Of a stretch of 64,000 bases of DNA, positions 15,535 through 24,062 are shown one piece after another. Below the pieces are notes generated by a model. The model did no database searches, was not told where the DNA came from, and was given only the letters and a program-made list of their open reading frames with translations. The DNA lies in the NCBI RefSeq assembly GCF_010858045.1, contig NZ_JAAGVC010000022.1, positions 19,010 through 83,009 of the forward strand, in the 5' to 3' direction. Made by a program: the position numbers and the translations under genes. The stretch's first letter is position 1. Every line of letters begins with the position of its first letter. Source of the DNA: Nocardia cyriacigeorgica (GTDB taxonomy: Bacteria > Actinomycetota > Actinomycetes > Mycobacteriales > Mycobacteriaceae).

Positions 15535-18200
15535 CAGCCGGCGAGTTCGGCCACCCGAGCACGGACCGCGGCCAGTCCGGCCGCGATACCCGACGGATCC
15601 GAGCCCGCACCCTGGGCCATTTCCGGCTTACCGCCGCCCCGGCCGGAGATGGCCGGGCCGAAGCTTGCCACCAGATCACCGGCCTTGACGCCGAGTTCCT
15701 GCGCCGGCTTGTTCACCGCGACGACGAACGGCACCTTGCCGTCGGTGTTGCCGAGCAGCACCACGATGGCCGGGTTGCTGCCGAGCCGTCCGCGGACGTC
15801 GGTGGCCAGCGTGCGCAGATCGCCCGCGGCGACACCCTCGGGCGCGGCGGCGGCGACCAGCAGCAGATCACCCAGACGTTCGGCGCCGTCGGCCAGCGTG
15901 CCCGCGGACGCGAGCACCGCGGCGATCTTGGTGCGCTCGAGCTCCTTCTCGGCCACCTTCAGCCGCTCCACCAGCTGCTCGACGCGGGCCGGGACCTCGT
16001 CGGAGGGCACCTTGAGCGCGGAGGCGACACCGGCCAGCAGCGCGCGCTCCTTGGCCAGGTACTTGTAGGAATCCAGGCCGACGAAGGCCTCCACGCGGCG
16101 CACACCGGAACCGACCGAGGACTCACCGAGCAGGGTGATCGGGCCGATCTGCGAGGAATGCTGCACATGCGTGCCGCCGCACAGCTCCATCGAGAACGGG
16201 CCGCCGATCTCCACCACACGCACCTGGTCGCCGTAGTTCTCGCCGAAGAGCGCGAGCGCGCCCATCTGCTTGGCCTTGGGCAGATCGGTGATGAAGGTGT
16301 TGACCGGGTAGTCGGCGCCGACACCGTCGTTGGAGACGGCCTCGATATCGGCCTTCTGCTGTTCGGAGAGCTGACCCTGCCAGTTGAAGTCGAAGCGCAG
16401 GTAGCCCGGCTTGTTCAGCGAACCGGCCTGCACCGCGTTGGGGCCGAGCACCTGCCGCAGCGCGGCATGCACCATATGCGTGCCGGAATGGCCCTGGGTC
16501 GCGCCGCGCCGCCACGCCGGATCGGCCTGGGCGAGCACCACGTCACGCTCGGTGATCTGGCCCTGCTCCACGGTGCACTTGTGCACCCACACCTTCTTGG
16601 CGATCTTCTGCACGTCGTTGACCCGCAGCTTCAGCCCCGAGGCGGTGATGGTGCCGCGGTCGGCGATCTGACCGCCGGACTCGGCGTAGAGCGGGCTGCG
16701 GTCCAGGATCACCTCGACGTCGTGGCCCGCGGTGGCCGTGGGCACCCGGACGCCGTCGGCGATCAGCGCCAGGACGTGCGCCTCGGAGGTCAGCTCGTCG
16801 AAACCGGTGAATTCGGTGGCACCGCGGTCGACGAGCTCCTTGTACACCGAGAGGTCGGCGTGCGCGTGTTTGCGGGCCTGAGCGTCTTCCTTGGCGCGAC
16901 GGCGCTGCTCGGCCATCAGCGACCGGAAGCCCTCCTCGTCGACCGAGAGCCCGGCCTCGGCGGCCATCTCCAGGGTGAGGTCGATGGGGAAGCCGTAGGT
17001 GTCGTGCAGGGTGAACGCGTCCGAACCGGCGATCGTCTTACCACCGGCGGCCTTGACCTGCTCGGCGGTGTCGTCGAACAGCTTGGAGCCGGTGTTGAGC
17101 GTCTTGAGGAACGCCGTCTCCTCGCCGACCGCGACGGTCTCGATGCGGCTGTAATCGGTGGCCAGTTCCGGGTACGACGGCGACATCAGCTCGCTGACGA
17201 CCTTCATGAACTCACCCATCACCGGCTTCTCGGCGCCGAGCAGCCGCGCCGAACGCACGATGCGGCGCAGCAGGCGGCGCAGCACATAGCCACGGCCGTC
17301 GTTGCCCGGGTTGACGCCGTCGGCGATCAGCATGGCCGCGGTGCGGGCATGGTCGGCGATCACCCGGAAGCGGACGTCGTCGGCGTGTTCGACGCCGTAG
17401 GAGCGGCCGGTGAGCGCCTCGGCCTTGTCGATGATCGGGCGCAGCAGATCGGTCTCGTAGACGTTGTCGACGCCCTGCAGCAGCAGCGCGATGCGCTCGA
17501 TACCCATGCCGGTGTCGATGTTCTTCTTCGGCAGCACCCCGACCGGCGGATGACCGAGCTTGGGGCTCAGATCACCGCGGATGTCCTGCATGAACACCAG
17601 GTTCCAGATCTCGAGGTAGCGGTCCTCATCGGCGACCGGGCCACCATCCTTGCCGTACTCGGGGCCACGGTCGTAGTAGATCTCCGAGCAGGGGCCACCC
17701 GGACCGGGCACGCCCATGTCCCAGTAGTTGTCCTTGCCGTCGCGGAACTGGATGCGTTCTTCGGGGATTCCGGCGACCCGGCGCCAGATCTCGGCGGCCT
17801 CCGGATCGGATTCGTAGGCGGTGACCCAGATGCGTTCGGGGTCGAACCCGTAGCCGCCGTCCTCTTGCGACTTGGTGATCAGCTCCCAGGCGAAGGCGAT
17901 CGCGCCCTCCTTGAAGTAATCACCGAAGGAGAAGTTGCCCGCCATCTGGAAGAAGGTGTTGTGCCGGGTGGTGATGCCCACTTCTTCGATATCCCCGGTC
18001 CGCACGCATTTCTGCACGCTCGTCGCCCGCGGGAAGGGCGGGGTTTCCTGGCCGAGGAAGTACGGCTTGAACTGGACCATGCCCGCGTTGACGAACAGCA
18101 GGTTCGGGTCGTCGAGGATCAACGAGGCGCTGGGCACCTCGGTATGCCCGGCGCGCACGAAATGGTCCAGGAATCGCCGTCGGATCTCGTGGGTCTGCAC
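15534..18200 (-). CDS. alaS: Alanyl-tRNA synthetase
   Basis: Class II synthetase charging tRNA-Ala, 888 residues. The N-terminal aminoacylation core begins QTHEIRRRFLDHFVRAGHTEVPSA (trimmed here) with the class II motif around RATSVQKCVRTGD; the editing domain has the zinc-type residues in GHSGTHMVHAAL and MELCGGTHVQHS; the C-Ala domain ends with GGGGKPEMAQGAG-like sequence (RGGGKPEMAQGAG). GTG 18200 is the start. It forms a coupled block with ruvX and mltG. A GC-rich imperfect hairpin lies in the 78-bp gap to rarA. Confidence 0.97.
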   Translation of the reverse strand: MQTHEIRRRFLDHFVRAGHTEVPSASLILDDPNLLFVNAGMVQFKPYFLGQETPPFPRATSVQKCVRTGDIEEVGITTRHNTFFQMAGNFSFGDYFKEGAIAFAWELITKSQEDGGYGFDPERIWVTAYESDPEAAEIWRRVAGIPEERIQFRDGKDNYWDMGVPGPGGPCSEIYYDRGPEYGKDGGPVADEDRYLEIWNLVFMQDIRGDLSPKLGHPPVGVLPKKNIDTGMGIERIALLLQGVDNVYETDLLRPIIDKAEALTGRSYGVEHADDVRFRVIADHARTAAMLIADGVNPGNDGRGYVLRRLLRRIVRSARLLGAEKPVMGEFMKVVSELMSPSYPELATDYSRIETVAVGEETAFLKTLNTGSKLFDDTAEQVKAAGGKTIAGSDAFTLHDTYGFPIDLTLEMAAEAGLSVDEEGFRSLMAEQRRRAKEDAQARKHAHADLSVYKELVDRGATEFTGFDELTSEAHVLALIADGVRVPTATAGHDVEVILDRSPLYAESGGQIADRGTITASGLKLRVNDVQKIAKKVWVHKCTVEQGQITERDVVLAQADPAWRRGATQGHSGTHMVHAALRQVLGPNAVQAGSLNKPGYLRFDFNWQGQLSEQQKADIEAVSNDGVGADYPVNTFITDLPKAKQMGALALFGENYGDQVRVVEIGGPFSMELCGGTHVQHSSQIGPITLLGESSVGSGVRRVEAFVGLDSYKYLAKERALLAGVASALKVPSDEVPARVEQLVERLKVAEKELERTKIAAVLASAGTLADGAERLGDLLLVAAAAPEGVAAGDLRTLATDVRGRLGSNPAIVVLLGNTDGKVPFVVAVNKPAQELGVKAGDLVASFGPAISGRGGGKPEMAQGAGSDPSGIAAGLAAVRARVAELAG

Positions 18201-18278
18201 AGATATCCAGCCTACCGGTGCGGCGCACCCGGTTTTTCATCGAGTCGGCCGAGCAGCTCACACCCGCTGCCCGCCGGC

Positions 18279-19628
18279 TCACTCGCCGCGAACGATGCGG
18301 CGCAACTTCTCCACGCGGGGTCCGACCGCGCGCTCGTGACCATGGTCGGTCGGGTGGTAGTAGTCGACGCCGACGAGTTGGTCGGGCGGATACTGCTGGG
18401 CCAGCACCCCGCCGGGATCATCGTGCGGGTAGCGGTAGCCCTGCGCGTTGCCGAGCTGCTGCGCGCCCGCGTAATGACCGTCCCGCAGATGCGGCGGGAC
18501 CGCACCGGCCTTGCCGGCCGAGACATCGGCCATCGCGGCCCCGATGGCCGCCACCACGGCGCCGGATTTGGGCGCGGTCGCAAGATGGATGGTGGCCTGG
18601 GCCAGGGCGAGCCGGCATTCGGGCAATCCCACCAGCTGCACGACCTGCGCCGCCGCCGTGGCGGTCTGCAACGCCGTCGGATCGGCCATGCCGATGTCCT
18701 CGCTGGCGTGGATCATCAGCCTGCGCGCGATGAACCGCGGGTCCTCCCCCGCGCTCAGCATCCTGGCCAGGTAGTGCAACGCGGCGTCGACATCGGATCC
18801 GCGGATGGACTTGATGAACGCACTGATCACGTCGTAGTGCTGATCGCCTGCCCGGTCGTAGCGCACCGCGGCCTTGTCGACGCTGGCCTCGACCAGATCG
18901 ACGTCGACGGTGCCGTCGAGCGAGGACTCCGCCGACGCCTCCAGCGCGGTGAGCGCCCGGCGGGCATCGCCACCGGCGATGCGCACGATGTGGTCGAGGG
19001 CGGCCTCGGTGACGGTGTACTGCCCGTCCAGGCCGCGCGCGTCGCCGATGGCGCGCCGCAGCACCGCGCGGATGTCGTCGTCGGTGAGCGAGCGCAGTTG
19101 CAGCACCAGCGATCGCGACAGCAGTGGCGAGACCACCGAGAACGAGGGGTTCTCCGTGGTCGCGCCGACCAGCAGCACGATCCGGTTCTCCACCGCGGCC
19201 AGCAGCGCGTCCTGCTGGGTTTTGGAGAAGCGGTGCACCTCGTCGATGAACAGCACCGTCTGCTCGCCCGCGGTCAGCCGCCTGCGGGCCAGGTCGATGA
19301 CCGCGCGTACCTCTTTGACGCCCGCCGACAGCGCCGACAGCGCCTCGAATCGCCGGCCGGTGGCCTGGGAGATCAGCGAGGCCAACGTCGTTTTGCCGGT
19401 GCCGGGCGGGCCGTACAGCAGCACCGACGCCGCGCCGGAGCCCTCGATCAGCCTGCGCAGCGGTGACCCGGGGCCGAGCAGGTGCTGCTGGCCGAGGACC
19501 TCCTCCAGCGTGGCCGGGCGCATCCGCACGGCCAGTGGCGCCGCCGCGCCGGGGCCGCGGAAGGTGATATCGGTGTCGGAGGTGCCGGGCGCCGCCGCGC
19601 CGGGCACGTCGAACAGCCCGTCGCTCAT
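18279..19628 (-). CDS. rarA: Replication-associated recombination ATPase RarA (MgsA)
   Basis: An AAA+ ATPase of the RarA/WRNIP1 family that acts at stalled replication forks. It has 449 residues: a low-complexity leader, then MRPATLEEVLGQQHLLG (the RFC-like box), the Walker A YGPPGTGKTT, Walker B LFIDEVHRF, sensor 1 GATTENPSF, and the C-terminal tetramerisation domain including HASEDIGMADP and the RYPHDDPGG segment. ATG 19628 gives the family-like MSDGLFD start; longer frames are spurious. It lies upstream of alaS, as Rv2559c does in M. tuberculosis. Confidence 0.95.
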   Translation of the reverse strand: MSDGLFDVPGAAAPGTSDTDITFRGPGAAAPLAVRMRPATLEEVLGQQHLLGPGSPLRRLIEGSGAASVLLYGPPGTGKTTLASLISQATGRRFEALSALSAGVKEVRAVIDLARRRLTAGEQTVLFIDEVHRFSKTQQDALLAAVENRIVLLVGATTENPSFSVVSPLLSRSLVLQLRSLTDDDIRAVLRRAIGDARGLDGQYTVTEAALDHIVRIAGGDARRALTALEASAESSLDGTVDVDLVEASVDKAAVRYDRAGDQHYDVISAFIKSIRGSDVDAALHYLARMLSAGEDPRFIARRLMIHASEDIGMADPTALQTATAAAQVVQLVGLPECRLALAQATIHLATAPKSGAVVAAIGAAMADVSAGKAGAVPPHLRDGHYAGAQQLGNAQGYRYPHDDPGGVLAQQYPPDQLVGVDYYHPTDHGHERAVGPRVEKLRRIVRGE

Positions 19629-19743
19629 GACACTTGCCTGCCGGTGCCCGGCCGCGTCATGAACGCCCGCGCGACCGCGTTCATAGTTCGCTCGCTCATC
19701 GTCGATGACGCTACCGGCCGGGTCCGACACACCGGGAGCGCGG

Positions 19744-19769
19744 ATCGAACCGCCGCGCCGCGGTTCGAT
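19744..19769. promoter_or_regulatory. Perfect 10-bp inverted repeat in the rarA / phoD intergenic region
   Basis: ATCGAACCGC (19744-19753) and GCGGTTCGAT (19760-19769) are perfect complements around a 6-nt loop. Because rarA and the phosphatase gene diverge here, a terminator is not expected; an operator is more likely. The binding protein is unknown. Confidence 0.45.
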
Positions 19770-19800
19770 TTGCCAGTCCCCCGTCGATGGGTTGTGATCA

Positions 19801-21462
19801 ATGATCGTGGCTGAAAACGTGCTCGTTTCAGATACTGCGGTGGTGCGGCGACGCACGGTCTTGGCCGGCGGCGCGGTCGCCGCGGCCGGGGCAGGCCTCG
19901 CGCTCGCCGCGCCGGCCCGGGCGAATGCGCCGGTCTTCCGCCATGGTGTCGCCTCCGGTGACCCACTGCCCGACGCGGTGATCATCTGGACCCGGGTCAC
20001 CGTCGCCGAGGACGCCACCCCCGGCTCGGGTACGGGCGCCGCCGCGGCCGTGCGCTGGGAAGTGGCCGCCGACGAGAACTTCGCCTCGATCACCGCCTCC
20101 GGATCGGTCACCGCGACCGTCGACACCGACCACACCGTGACGGTCGATGTCACCGGGCTGGCGCCGGGCTGCGTGTATTTCTACCGCTTCACCGCCCTCG
20201 GCCAGCGCTCGCCCGTGGGGCGCACCCGGACCGCGCCCGCACTCGGCGCCACCCCCGACCGGCTGCGGTTCGGGGTGGTGTCGTGTGCGAACTGGGAGGC
20301 CGGGTTCTTCGCCGCCTACCGTCATCTGGCCGACCGCACCGACCTCGACGCCATCGTGCACCTGGGCGACTACCTCTACGAATACGGGCGCGGCGAGTAC
20401 GGCGGCCGGACCGGATCGGTGCGCCCGCACGATCCGGTGCACGAGATCGTCTCCCTGGCCGATTACCGCATCCGCCACGCCCAGTACAAAACCGATCCCG
20501 ATCTGCAACGCCTGCACGCGCTGCTGCCGTTCATCTGCGCCTGGGACGACCACGAATCCGCCGACAACTCCTGGTCCGGCGGTTCGGGCAAACACGATCC
20601 GGTGTCGCAGGGTTCCTGGGCCGATCGGAAGGCAGCTTCGGCGCGGGCCTATCTGGAGTGGATGCCGGTCCGGGCGTCGCGTTCGGGTTCGGGAGTGCAG
20701 ATCTACCGGCGGCTGCGTTTCGGCACCCTGGCCGAGCTGTCGATGCTGGATTTGCGCAGCTACCGCGATCAGGAAGTGAAGCCGGGCGCGGGCTGGCGCG
20801 AGGTGGACAATCCGCAGCGCACCATCACCGGGCGCGCGCAGATGGACTGGCTCACCGCCGGGCTGGCGTCGTCGACGGCGCGGTGGAAGCTGGTGGGTAC
20901 TTCGGTGATGATCGCGCCGCTGGTGTTTCCGCCGCTGGATCCGGCGACGACCGCGGCCTTCACCCAGGCGTTGGGTGTTCCGCAGTCGGGCCTGCCCGTC
21001 AATGCCGACCAGTGGGACGGCTACACCGCCGACCGGGCGCGCCTGTACCGGGCGATCACCGAGCACGGGGTGTCGGACGTGGTGTTCCTGACCGGCGACA
21101 TCCACTCCTCGTGGGCGGCGGATCTGCCGGTGAACGCCGCCGACCCGGCCGGCCGCGTCGTCGGGGCGGAGTTCGTGGTCCCGTCGGTGACCTCGTCGAG
21201 CTTGGGTGAGGTGTTGCAGGCGCCGCCGCGGACGGCCGCGGCGCCGGTGGAGGAGGCGGTCAAGGGCGTCAACCGGCATCTGCGCTACGTCGAGTTGGAT
21301 TCGCACGGCTTCGGTGTGCTGGAGGTGACGGCCGCGCAGACCCAGATGGATTGGTTCTACGTCCTCGATGTCGCCGACCCGCAGTCGGGCGTCCGCCACG
21401 GCGCGTCGTTCGCCGTACCGGCGGGCGGCCGGGTGGAGCCGAGGGCCACTCCCGCGAGCTGA
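19801..21462 (+). CDS. Tat-exported alkaline phosphatase, PhoD family
   Basis: A secreted phosphodiesterase/phosphatase of 553 residues. The N-terminus has a twin-arginine signal (VVRRRTVLAGG, then an Ala-rich core ending APARA, about residues 15-42). The PhoD N-terminal domain starts FRHGVASGDPLPDAVIIWTR. Metal-site motifs follow: VSCANWE, HLGDYLYEYG, WDDHESADN and LTGDIHSSWAAD. These enzymes use Ca2+ and Fe3+ and release phosphate from phosphoesters outside the membrane. Start may be ATG 19801 or GTG 19807. No clear Pho box was seen; an inverted repeat lies 32 bp upstream. Confidence 0.93.
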   Translation: MIVAENVLVSDTAVVRRRTVLAGGAVAAAGAGLALAAPARANAPVFRHGVASGDPLPDAVIIWTRVTVAEDATPGSGTGAAAAVRWEVAADENFASITASGSVTATVDTDHTVTVDVTGLAPGCVYFYRFTALGQRSPVGRTRTAPALGATPDRLRFGVVSCANWEAGFFAAYRHLADRTDLDAIVHLGDYLYEYGRGEYGGRTGSVRPHDPVHEIVSLADYRIRHAQYKTDPDLQRLHALLPFICAWDDHESADNSWSGGSGKHDPVSQGSWADRKAASARAYLEWMPVRASRSGSGVQIYRRLRFGTLAELSMLDLRSYRDQEVKPGAGWREVDNPQRTITGRAQMDWLTAGLASSTARWKLVGTSVMIAPLVFPPLDPATTAAFTQALGVPQSGLPVNADQWDGYTADRARLYRAITEHGVSDVVFLTGDIHSSWAADLPVNAADPAGRVVGAEFVVPSVTSSSLGEVLQAPPRTAAAPVEEAVKGVNRHLRYVELDSHGFGVLEVTAAQTQMDWFYVLDVADPQSGVRHGASFAVPAGGRVEPRATPAS

Positions 21463-21703
21463 CCGGTCTGCTCTGCGCGCACCGCGTCGACTCCCTGAGG
21501 GTGGGGTCGGTGAGGTAGGTACCGGCAGCCGTGGCTCGGGTGGACAGGGTCGCCGTGGCCCGGTCGTCGGCCGCCCCGGCGTTGCGGCGGCGGGCCCGTT
21601 GCGCATGCCGGCTGACCGGCCCGACTCCGCGGCGGCTCGGAGCCCGGCGCGGGGTACGGCGGTGAGCACCCGCGATTCCGGGCGCCCCGATCTTCCTTGG
21701 CCG

Positions 21704-22876
21704 TTATTCGGCCCAGCGCTCCACGAGCACCGCTGTCATCGCCTCGGCGAAATCGCCGATGACGTCGTCGCCGGTGACGCGAGCGTCCTCGGCGAGGGCC
21801 GCCCAACGGTTGATCAGCGCCTCCGAACGCGGCACCGACAGCCCGTGTTCGCGGGCAGCGGCGATCCGGCCGTGATCGGCGGGCAGGAACCAGTAGGTGG
21901 ACAGCCACACCCAGATCAGGCGCGCTTCCAGGATCTTCTCGGCGAGCAGGCCGTCGTCGGCGAGGGCGGGCCAGACGCCGACGACCTCGGCGCGCCAGGC
22001 CTCGACCATCTGGGCGGCGCGCTCGCGCGAGAGTTCCACATCGCACAGGCAGCCGGGGAACGAGACCAGCGCATAGGCGATGTCGAGGGTCGCGTCGCGG
22101 AAACCGCCCCACTCGTAGTCGAGGATGCGGGCGCCCTCGTCGTTGAGAATGACATTGTCCGGGCACAGATCCGACGGGCTGAAGGCGCGGAACCGGCCGC
22201 CGGAGAACAGCCGGGCCCCGTGCGTGATCTTGGTGGCCAGCTCGTCGGGGACCTCCATGCCGAGTTCACGCAGCAGCAGGGCAGGAACCTCGGCGACAGC
22301 GGCCTCGGCCTGCTGGGCGATGCCGTCGATGCGGTGGGCCACATCCACCCGGCGCAGCAGCGCCACGAAATCGGCCTCGCGGCCGACGGTCGCCGCATGC
22401 ATCCGGCCCAGCGCCTGCGCGAAGGCCATCATGGCGTTCTGGGTGGCCGGTTCGGCGCCCGAGCGCAGCACGGTGGTGAGGGAGGTGTTCTCCCCCAGGT
22501 CGCTGAGCACGAGCAGCCGATCGGGCAGGCTGTGCGCGATGAGGTAGGCGCCGGGACGCTGTTCACGGCTGAGCGCGGTGGTGAACTGGTAGGACACCGC
22601 CTCACGCAGGAACGCGGAGTCGATGCTGGCGACGCCGGGGGTGATGCCCGCGTTGCGCGGCATCGGCGCGGCGCCGCGCACCTGCTTGAGGATCAGCGTG
22701 CGCGGTAGCGAGAAAGCGTTCTCGGCAACCCGCACGCGTAGGACCGTCGTCCTACCACTACCGCTGAGTTCGATCGGATCGCTCAGCTTCACCGGAGCAC
22801 CCATGCGCTTTGTGAGCAACTGTTGTGCTGCGGACACGACTTCGGTGGCGCGTTCGGCCAATAGTGCGGTCATCAC
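21704..22876 (-). CDS. Aminoglycoside phosphotransferase (APH) family kinase-like protein
   Basis: A 390-residue protein with the APH/choline kinase fold. An N-lobe glycine-rich segment (ELSGSGRTTVLRV) and LILKQV lysine precede the C-lobe. The catalytic loop reads SPSDLCPDNVIL (Asp and Asn conserved, with Ser in place of the usual His) and the metal-binding motif is ILDYEWGGF. Substrate is unknown; relatives act on small alcohols, sugars or drugs, and resistance should not be assumed. It is monocistronic, converging on the phosphatase gene across 241 bp in which I see no gene. Confidence 0.82.
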   Translation of the reverse strand: MMTALLAERATEVVSAAQQLLTKRMGAPVKLSDPIELSGSGRTTVLRVRVAENAFSLPRTLILKQVRGAAPMPRNAGITPGVASIDSAFLREAVSYQFTTALSREQRPGAYLIAHSLPDRLLVLSDLGENTSLTTVLRSGAEPATQNAMMAFAQALGRMHAATVGREADFVALLRRVDVAHRIDGIAQQAEAAVAEVPALLLRELGMEVPDELATKITHGARLFSGGRFRAFSPSDLCPDNVILNDEGARILDYEWGGFRDATLDIAYALVSFPGCLCDVELSRERAAQMVEAWRAEVVGVWPALADDGLLAEKILEARLIWVWLSTYWFLPADHGRIAAAREHGLSVPRSEALINRWAALAEDARVTGDDVIGDFAEAMTAVLVERWAE

Positions 22877-23065
22877 AGATCAAAGTACTCGCATCGGGTC
22901 ACTTCTAGCGAGCGGTTGGGCAACCTTTCCGTGTCGCTCGGCGTGTCCGCGCGCCGCTCTGGTAGAGCGCGCCGATCACTTGAGACGATGTCAGCCGTGC
23001 TGTTTCCTGGTCGTCAACTACCGTGCGCCACACCGCAAACCAGCTGACCCGAAAGGTCGACCACC

Positions 23066-24001
23066 GTGACCGACACACCATCCGCCACGCCGCAACCGTC
23101 CGGCGACAAGCCCGCGCCGGGCGGCGGCACCGGGCAGGTCCCCGGCGGCGACCCGTCCGCGTCCTCCCCCTCGGGCCACGGCCGTCACGAAATGCCGGGC
23201 GCCGCAGGATACCCGCAGTTCCAGGGCCCGGGCGCGGCCAATTACGGCAACGAACCGGTCGAACCTGCGCCGCCGCTGGATCAGTCGCAGGCGCAGCCGA
23301 CCTACGGCCCACCGGGGACCGGCCCCGACCCACAGGCGCCCACCTACGGCTATCTGAATCAGACCGGCACCGGCGTGCCCGCCCCGCTCGACGTGGGCCA
23401 CGCACTCAGTTACGGCTGGGAGAAATTCCGGCGAAATCCTGGCCCCTGGCTGGCAGTGAGCGCGCTGGGCCTGGTGATCTATCTGCTGTTCGTGGCGGTC
23501 GTGCAGGTTCTCGCGCCGCGCTCGGCGCTGACGGTGCTGTTCATCTTCCTCGCGGTCATGGTGGGGCTGTGGCTGCTGCAAGCGGCGATGGTGCGCGGCG
23601 CGCTCTATGAAACCAACGGCTATCCAGCGACTTTCGGCTCCTACTTCCACCTCGGCGCCGCGGGCAATGTGTTGCTCACCGCGGGGCTGGCCTTCCTGGC
23701 CACCACGCTCGCCTCGGCGTTGTGCCTGCTGCCGGGTATCGCTGTCGGGATGGGATGCATGTTCTCGCTGCATTTCGTCATCGATCAGAATCAGGGTCCG
23801 ATCGAGGCCATCACCTCGAGCGTCAAGCTGGTGATCACCAATATCTGGCCGGTGATCCTGCTGATGCTCACGGTGCTGGTCGTCGCGTTGCTCGGCCTGC
23901 TGGCCTGCGGTTTCGGTCTGCTGGTCGCCGGCCCGGTGGCGACCATCGCGGTCACCTACGCCTACCGCACGATGACCGGAGGGCTCGTCTCGGCCATCTG
24001 A
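23066..24001 (+). CDS. Pro/Gly-rich multipass membrane protein (Rv2560-like)
   Basis: A 311-residue protein with a disordered cytoplasmic N-terminus (about 1-105) rich in Pro, Gly, Ser and Gln, then a membrane domain with about five or six helices starting after DVGHALSYGWEKFRRNPGPW. The domain resembles the GDPD-type membrane domain found in uncharacterised integral membrane proteins. M. tuberculosis Rv2560, annotated as a proline- and glycine-rich transmembrane protein, occupies the same neighbourhood after rarA. A GAAAGG-like site precedes the GTG start. Function unknown. Confidence 0.8.
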   Translation: MTDTPSATPQPSGDKPAPGGGTGQVPGGDPSASSPSGHGRHEMPGAAGYPQFQGPGAANYGNEPVEPAPPLDQSQAQPTYGPPGTGPDPQAPTYGYLNQTGTGVPAPLDVGHALSYGWEKFRRNPGPWLAVSALGLVIYLLFVAVVQVLAPRSALTVLFIFLAVMVGLWLLQAAMVRGALYETNGYPATFGSYFHLGAAGNVLLTAGLAFLATTLASALCLLPGIAVGMGCMFSLHFVIDQNQGPIEAITSSVKLVITNIWPVILLMLTVLVVALLGLLACGFGLLVAGPVATIAVTYAYRTMTGGLVSAI

Positions 24002-24016
24002 GCAGCCCTGGAGACG

Positions 24017-24050
24017 ACGATGGCCGGCCCCCCGTGGGGCCGGCCATCGT
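24017..24050. terminator. Strong bidirectional hairpin
   Basis: A perfect 15-bp stem, ACGATGGCCGGCCCC (24017-24031) with its complement at 24036-24050 and a 4-nt loop, lies between the convergent Rv2560-like gene and aspS, 15 bp after the former's stop. Confidence 0.85.
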
Positions 24051-24062
24051 GGACGTAAGTCG

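Noticed and set aside
16158..19466. A plus-strand frame of over 1,100 codons
   Set aside because: It runs antisense to alaS and rarA; long open antisense frames are a normal by-product of high GC coding strands here. Its Gly/His/Arg composition has no domain.
22955..22969. A D-arm-like tRNA fragment (CGCTC-TGGTA-GAGCG)
   Set aside because: The loop is too short and no acceptor, anticodon or T arms pair in the expected positions; it is a simple 5-bp hairpin in the divergent intergenic region.
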